From Chalciporus piperatus (Eukaryota; Basidiomycota; Agaricomycetes; Boletales; Boletaceae), in assembly GCA_038093975.1 (NCBI GenBank), contig JBBPTG010000053.1, positions 62,001 to 126,000 on the forward strand: a stretch of 64,000 nt of DNA, written 5' to 3'. Shown in pieces: positions 58,356 through 64,000 of the stretch (the stretch's first letter is position 1; each line of letters starts with the position of its first letter). The notes under the pieces are model-generated. The model searched no databases, was not told the origin of the DNA, and saw only the letters and a list, made by a program, of their open reading frames with translations. Made by a program: the position numbers and the translations under genes.

Positions 58356-58841
58356 GATGACAAGATCAGGACGACTTTGAAGTGAGACGTGGGCAATGGG
58401 CACACTGTGAACAGGGTTGTACCTGCGGTGTGTTAGAGAGCTTGTCGATGGTGGCTATATATACCGCCGGCTTGCAAACCTTAATATGTATGGAACATAC
58501 CTAGTCCTATACAAGGCTTCGATTCCGGCTCGTTTAGTCGGGAAATGCGAAATCTGAACGTTCGTGGTCCAAGAGCTGAGAAAAGTTGATGGTATTTTTG
58601 TTTCTAAGCTGCGCATAGTCGGTATGTATGGATATAACACTAGAGGTACTCAGTATCGTTACAGATTAATACTGCCTTGCAAGGAAGAGAAGGTCGGAAT
58701 GAAAGAAAATACGGACGTGGAGTAACAACAGAAATGCATGACGGACGGACATTGTATTCATAGCATGATATGGAAGGGAACTCAGTTCGAGTATGAAGGG
58801 GGTCCTGCGGTTCATCGGCACTCAGCGATCGAATCAGGTAT
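58356..58841. other. Intergenic, carbonic anhydrase 2 promoter and ACC1 3' flank
   Basis: About 485 bases; no gene seen. A TATATATACC word near 58455 lies upstream of copy 2. Confidence 0.5.
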
Positions 58842-61800
58842 TCAAACGAAACCCGACAAACCAGGAGAGCGGACGTTTTGAAGTGCTGACTGCAGTGCCT
58901 GTCGCTCGTCGAACGACAGAGTATCCACCAATCGGATGAGTCCGTCGATGGATGCCTTACGATCTTGTTCGGCAACTTCGAGGAAACGTTGCAAGAGGCA
59001 ATCGGTTCTGAGTCTGACTAACGTAGTCGTTAGGTCTAGCTCCTCCAATGCGATGGCAAGAGCGCGGTTATCCGAGTGGTCAATGGCGGACACGAGTGAA
59101 TCCAAAAGCTTCTCCAAAATCTCTGGAGTCGCCTCTGGGTTGCTATCAGCGAGTTGAGCAAGCGCCTCGGAACGAGCTAGGCGTGCACGAAGGGCCCAAT
59201 AGAAGAAGCGGCGAGACTGCTTCCAGACAGCCGGTTTGGCGCAACCCTTGGCTTCCATGCGACCAGTTCGGCTGCGATAGCGGTGAGTCCCGGAGGAAGG
59301 CAAGAATTCCACCGACACTTACTCGTGAAGATCAGCATACAAGAGCGCGATCTGCTTGTAGGTAGGCTGCAGGAAGGTCTCCCTGTCAGCCAATGCCTTT
59401 GAGGCTGCGGCCCTCTCTTCGTCGGTCTTGTTGGCATCCTTGCTGGCGGCCTTGAGGGACGCATATTGAGAGTCAAGGCGCTCCATCAGGGTGAGGATCT
59501 TGTCTCGGCGCATCTTTATCTCAATAATACCCTCAGGCTCCAACACTCCAGCACGAGCATCAACATCCGCATACATCTCCATCTTGGAAGAGTTGATCGA
59601 GGGATCAAGGACGACCCATGCACCACCACGGAGCTCGCCGTTTGGCACGATGTAGACGAAGACGGGCTGCTTGTAATTGGAGAGACCATCGACGATCTTG
59701 GAACCTTGCTTCAAGACCTCATCGTACATGTCCTGCTGACCACCAGAGAAACCACGCCAGTTGGCAAAGATGATGAGTGGGATACCCTCGCGGTTGAAGT
59801 CAAAGATGGCTTGGGCAGTCTTGTATGCAGAGTTAGGGTACCAGACTTGTCCAGCCTCCATGACCTTCTGCTCGAAAGATGCAGGGTTGGCAGGGTCGGC
59901 GGGGATAACACGTTCGATGGTGCGAGTTTCGACAGCGATGACACCAATGGGAATGCCACCCAACCTTGCACGACCGACAACAACAGTCTGCGCCCATCCA
60001 GAAAGCGTTTCTTGGAAGGACCCTTTGTCGAAGAACCCAGGTAACCATTGCGAACTCTGCTCGTCAACCTTCCCTTCGATGAACCAACGTGGATCGTAGG
60101 GACCCTTGGGCGGGACGTACGAGATCTCGCGATCCCAAGCGTCAGAGGTCTCCCGGATGGGGAGTGCGTCTCCTTTGACTTCGGGGACGTACGACAACCA
60201 CTGGAGGATGTGCGTAACACCCTCGAGGTCGCTAGCTGCGGTCAAGTGTGAGACACCGTTCTTGTGCATAATTTGAGTACCGCCGAGTTGCAAGTTGGAA
60301 GTGTAGACTTCGCGACCGAGAACCTTGTTGAGTGCAGGTGCACCAGTCAAGATAATCGGCTGGCCTTCGACTTGAACAGCACGTTCACCCAGACGAACGA
60401 GGTATGCACCAATACCGACGGAGCGAGCGGTCACCAAAGTGATGGTGAATATGTCGTCGTAGGCACGAGATGTTTCTCCTGCAATGAGACCAGAGCCTTT
60501 CAGGGACTCGACACCAAGGCCATCTTGGAGACCAATGATGTCTGTGATCTTGTAGCGAACCTCCCCGTTGACTTCGATCTCCGTCGTGCGGATGGCAGAG
60601 GCAGCCTTCTCTTGCACCTTGAGGTAATTCTCCCGGGTCAAGTAGATGTACTCGAAGCCCTTTTCAGGGTGAGCTTCATCGTTCCAAGCGCAAGAGAAGA
60701 CGTCCATAACTTCCTCAGCTAGACCAATGCGAGCGCCGGAGTTGGCGGAGAGGTAGATGCGGGGAAGACCCTGCGCGCGAGCGTACTTCGTGACAAGGTA
60801 GAAGAACTGATCTTCAATGGGACCGAAGGAACCGATCTTGTAGGTGATGTCGTTCGCGATGACAACCACCTTACGCCCATCAGGGAACTCAGGTGTCCTA
60901 AGCGTGAACACCCAAGCAACCATTCCAAACGTGTTGATGCCAGGGGGACGGTCTACCTCGGCCAGCTGATCATGCTCGTCAAGCACGAGCTCTTTTGCCT
61001 CCAACATCTTCTTGGGTAGATTAAGAGAGGAGTCGTAAGTGCGAGCCTTGATCCAGATGTTGTGAAGAGCTTTCGAGAACAGCTCGGGGAAGTCGTAGAC
61101 ATAAGTGGTGCCGATAAGGTGAGCCTGGTAACGCTTAGGCTGCAGGGACTCCTTTGTCGGGTAGGGTTGGTTGACGGGCTGCAGGTGAAGGGGTCCTTTC
61201 TCCCCGATGGATTTCAGGATGGTCGTGCCCTTGTCAGTTGTGATCTCTTGGTATCCATGGAAGTTGATCACGAATCCAGACACGTTCTCGATGACGCATC
61301 GGATGGGAGTGACGTTGCCCTCTTGATCTTCAAGAGCAATGCGAATCTCGGAACCAGTGACGTGCAGGCGCCAGAGTCGCTTGCCATGGCGCTCAATGAA
61401 TCCGGATATGGCTTCGAGCACATCTTCGTAAGAAACTTGGAGGTTGTAGACAAAGTTCATGAAGATGTGGTTGACGTCGGCGTTGCGGTACTGCGCGCTG
61501 ACGACCTCCAGCGCATCTAAGACACTGGTCACGAGGCGATCTGTCTCAGAGATGAGGTACTCTTTGGTGCTCATGGAGCCGTGCAAGCGACCGGGGCGAA
61601 CCAAAGCACGGATGAAGAATCGGTTGTCGAGTTGGTTCTCTTTGGCAACTGCGTGGTACATGTGGATCTGCTTCGTCTCCACGAAGACCGGCGAGAGCTT
61701 GTAGTTGGAAAGCCGGCTGAGCTCGAGCTGGAAAGCCAGCGCAGGTTCAGTGTTACGGATGGCCTGTTCTTCTACCCAGACACCATCAGTGCCGCGTAGA

Positions 61801-64000
61801 GTGAAGTACATGGGGTATTGCCCGCGTTTGCAGATGATAATCGTGACTCGACGGACGCCGCGCTTCACGAGAGTTGCGTTGCGCTCGTTCACGAACTCGA
61901 GAACCTGCTCTGCCCATGACTCTTCAGACACGTCATTTGCTTTGTCGAAGATGCGAAGAGCGATGTTCATAACGTTTGGAGGCTCCGTGCTACTATAACG
62001 TTGACGGAACTCGTCGACGTCAAAGATGGGCAGGAGAGCGGCAACTTTCTCGAATCCTTTGGAGAGGGCGGTCATGTCAGAGAACGAAGCAATAACACCA
62101 GTGCGGACGGGTTGTGATTGGTTGCGGCTGATCAGGTAGGACAGATCGCTGACCGATCCTTGACGTCTTGGGTCACTGGGATGATCATTAGTTTCCAGTC
62201 AGTTGTATGAAACCGATCCACCCACGGGGCATTGAGGCTAGGGGTAGCTGGGGGTGAGTGCGAACGCCCGAGATTGAACCGCCAAGTGAGAGCGCTTGGG
62301 AGTTCGCCATCATCAGGACCTTCGCCTTCCTCGTAGTCAATGGACAGGAGTGAGTAGGCACGGTATCCACGGCGAACGTAGACCTCGAAAGCAGCTATGA
62401 AATGACCATCAGATTTACAATAAAAGCATCAATAAAAGTAAGGACTAACAAAGCGTGACAAGGGGGTCTGCATGCGAGAAGAAGGCAGGAAGCACATCGT
62501 AGACGGTGTAACGCGAATCGCTCAGTTCCCGCAGGATCTCGGCGGAAGGAGTTCTAAGGAAGATGTAAGTATGAGTGCAACACGAACGGCAAAGTATTCG
62601 CACCTGTTAGTTGTGCCCTGTTCACCATACACACTGGACGTTACAGACGCTTTCAGAATTGCCTCCATTTGCACCAAGCGCTCCTCATAAGAGGGCATTT
62701 GACCGAGGATGAGGACTTCGCGAGCCTTGAGGGAGACCGCGGTCGACGACCTAGAAGCACGCTTAAATATATAAATATCCGGCTGGCAGAAATACTTACT
62801 TGGACTCGAGAGCGGCCAGATCACTAAGGACCTGGTAAAGCCGGCTTTCCACATTAGAAACAGGAAGACCACTTGTCTTGATATAGTCCAATGTCGAAAG
62901 AACGAGTTTCGACTTGCTTTGAGCCTTGGTGTGGCTGAGCACCAAGGCGACAACCGTGTCGAGATTGTCCTTGTTCTGTTCTCGGAGACTCAGGACACGA
63001 GCCTCAATGCTTCCACCAAACAGCTTCTCAGTCGACACGTAAGCGGAGAGAAGATTGGCGATGGTATACACTTCGTGTCCTTTCAAACCACCCATAAACT
63101 TTTCGAGGGCATCGAAGAGCTCTGCGAGCTGAGCTCGGAACATCGCCCGATCATGGGGAAGAATGGAGTCTTGAACGTGGTGCTCAAGGACTTTCTTGAT
63201 ACGAACGGCTGGGAACTCGTGTGCGTCGCCCCTGGACTTCGCACCGTCGATCGCTGCACGGATGCCTTCCTCGAGTTTCGCTGGTATGCGGCCAGAAAGC
63301 GCGGAGAGGATAGCGGTGATTTCCGAGTAAGGAAGTTCGGGATCGTGAAGGACTTCGATGAGATCCTTGAAAGTTGAAGCCATAATAGCCTGGTTATCGT
63401 AACCCTCAAGGATGTCATTGAGAGTTCCGATGCAGCGCACGAAGCGTTGGTAGGTCTTGTTTCCGACGATGCCAGGGAGACCCATGGGTGGAAGAAGTCC
63501 TTCGAACGGTTTTGCATGCTTGACTCGAGCAGGGTCATCGAGAGTCAAGATACCGAGGATGTCTCCAGGCTCCAGGCTGACACCAGGTTGCTTAACAAAC
63601 TGGACAATACCATCTTCGGCAGCGACTAGAGGCATGTACATTTTCATGACCTAGGAGAGCTGAGTTCCAACGCAATTAGATACAAGATCTTGCTCACCTC
63701 AATCTCTGCGTATTGCTCGCCAGCGTTGATGTGATCGCCGCTGTCAACCAAGAAGCGGATCAATTTACCGGGACTTGGACTTCTAAGTTGTGTCGGGTCG
63801 TTCTCTTGCTCGATCAAGCAAGTCTTGGAGTCGACCATGAGCCGCAACGCTCCAACCTCTTCTCTCCAGTACACCGAGTGACTACGACCATCAAGGAGGA
63901 CAAGGAGACCACCATCAGCAAGAGGGCGAGCCCCGACCATCGTCCGTCCACCGTTTAGGAAAAGGGTCCAATTATTCTTGGAGGAACGGGTGCAAGTGAA
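58842..64000 (-). CDS. ACC1: Acetyl-CoA carboxylase, C-terminal two-thirds (partial)
   Basis: The multidomain eukaryotic enzyme makes malonyl-CoA for fatty acid synthesis in the cytosol. The gene runs in from the right edge, so the biotin carboxylase domain is outside. Visible, N to C: the BC-BCCP linker (YWREEVGALRLMVD); the biotin carboxyl carrier domain with EVMKMYMPL (the biotinyl Lys between two Met, 63639-63647, coded just after an intron in the Glu-Val pair); the long central region; and the carboxyltransferase domain in the large exon 59323 to about 62160 (NSGARIGLAEE; FANWRGFSGGQQDMYDEVLK; GGAWVVLDPSIN). The last exon, 58842-59271, starts DRTGRMEAKGCA. No damage seen. Its neighbour carbonic anhydrases make the bicarbonate it uses. 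Confidence 0.97.

Noticed and set aside
59466..62000. Plus-strand frames of 150-190 codons over acetyl-CoA carboxylase
   Set aside because: Antisense shadows of the carboxyltransferase exon.

Overview
The window is nuclear DNA of a filamentous basidiomycete, most probably an Agaricomycete. Coding sequence is dense and on both strands. Almost every gene is cut by many introns of about 45-70 bases with GT-AG ends, and there are no operons, ribosome binding sites, tRNAs, rRNAs or CRISPR arrays. The gene content (profilin, histones H3/H4, SF3B1, acetyl-CoA carboxylase, gamma-tubulin complex, nucleoporins) is core eukaryotic. It is mixed with lineage-specific secreted, F-box and ATPase families.

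Layout. 0-7 kb: profilin 3' end, an Arb1-like Argonaute-chaperone gene with GW motifs, F-box paralogue 1, and the FG/CCCH nucleoporin Nup42. 7-15.3 kb: an accessory block with four tandem copies of a three-exon small secreted protein gene. A fungal Fic-domain gene and a broken copy of the 3' end of a DsbA-like gene lie between copies 3 and 4. The intact DsbA-like gene follows. 15.6-24 kb: the TREX-2 PCI protein PCID2/Thp1, a VWA protein, F-box paralogue 2 and an unclassified P-loop ATPase. 24-38 kb: gamma-tubulin complex component 5, Mgm101, mitochondrial methionine aminopeptidase and Nup188. 38-39.9 kb is gene-poor. 39.9-43.3 kb: a divergent H4-H3 pair and a probably GPI-anchored aspartic protease. 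43.7-45.1 kb: a complete terminal-inverted-repeat transposon with a perfect 9-bp target duplication. 45.4-51.5 kb: F-box paralogue 3, a lysine methyltransferase, an MFS transporter and a gene fragment. 51.8-64 kb: SF3B1, two tandem beta-carbonic anhydrases, and most of acetyl-CoA carboxylase running off the right edge.

Genes that work together: H3 and H4 share one promoter region. Carbonic anhydrase (bicarbonate) and acetyl-CoA carboxylase (bicarbonate user) are adjacent. Nup42, PCID2 and Nup188 all act at the nuclear pore or in mRNA export, although they are not contiguous.

Exon boundaries were worked out by hand from splice sites and reading-frame continuity; where total length is stated as a whole number of codons, this was checked. 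The most notable finding is the 1,440-bp Mutator-like element at 43,703-45,142. It carries an open reading frame with no resemblance to a transposase, so it looks like a gene-carrying non-autonomous element. The Fic gene with its intron-split catalytic motif and the duplication history of the secreted-protein array come next.
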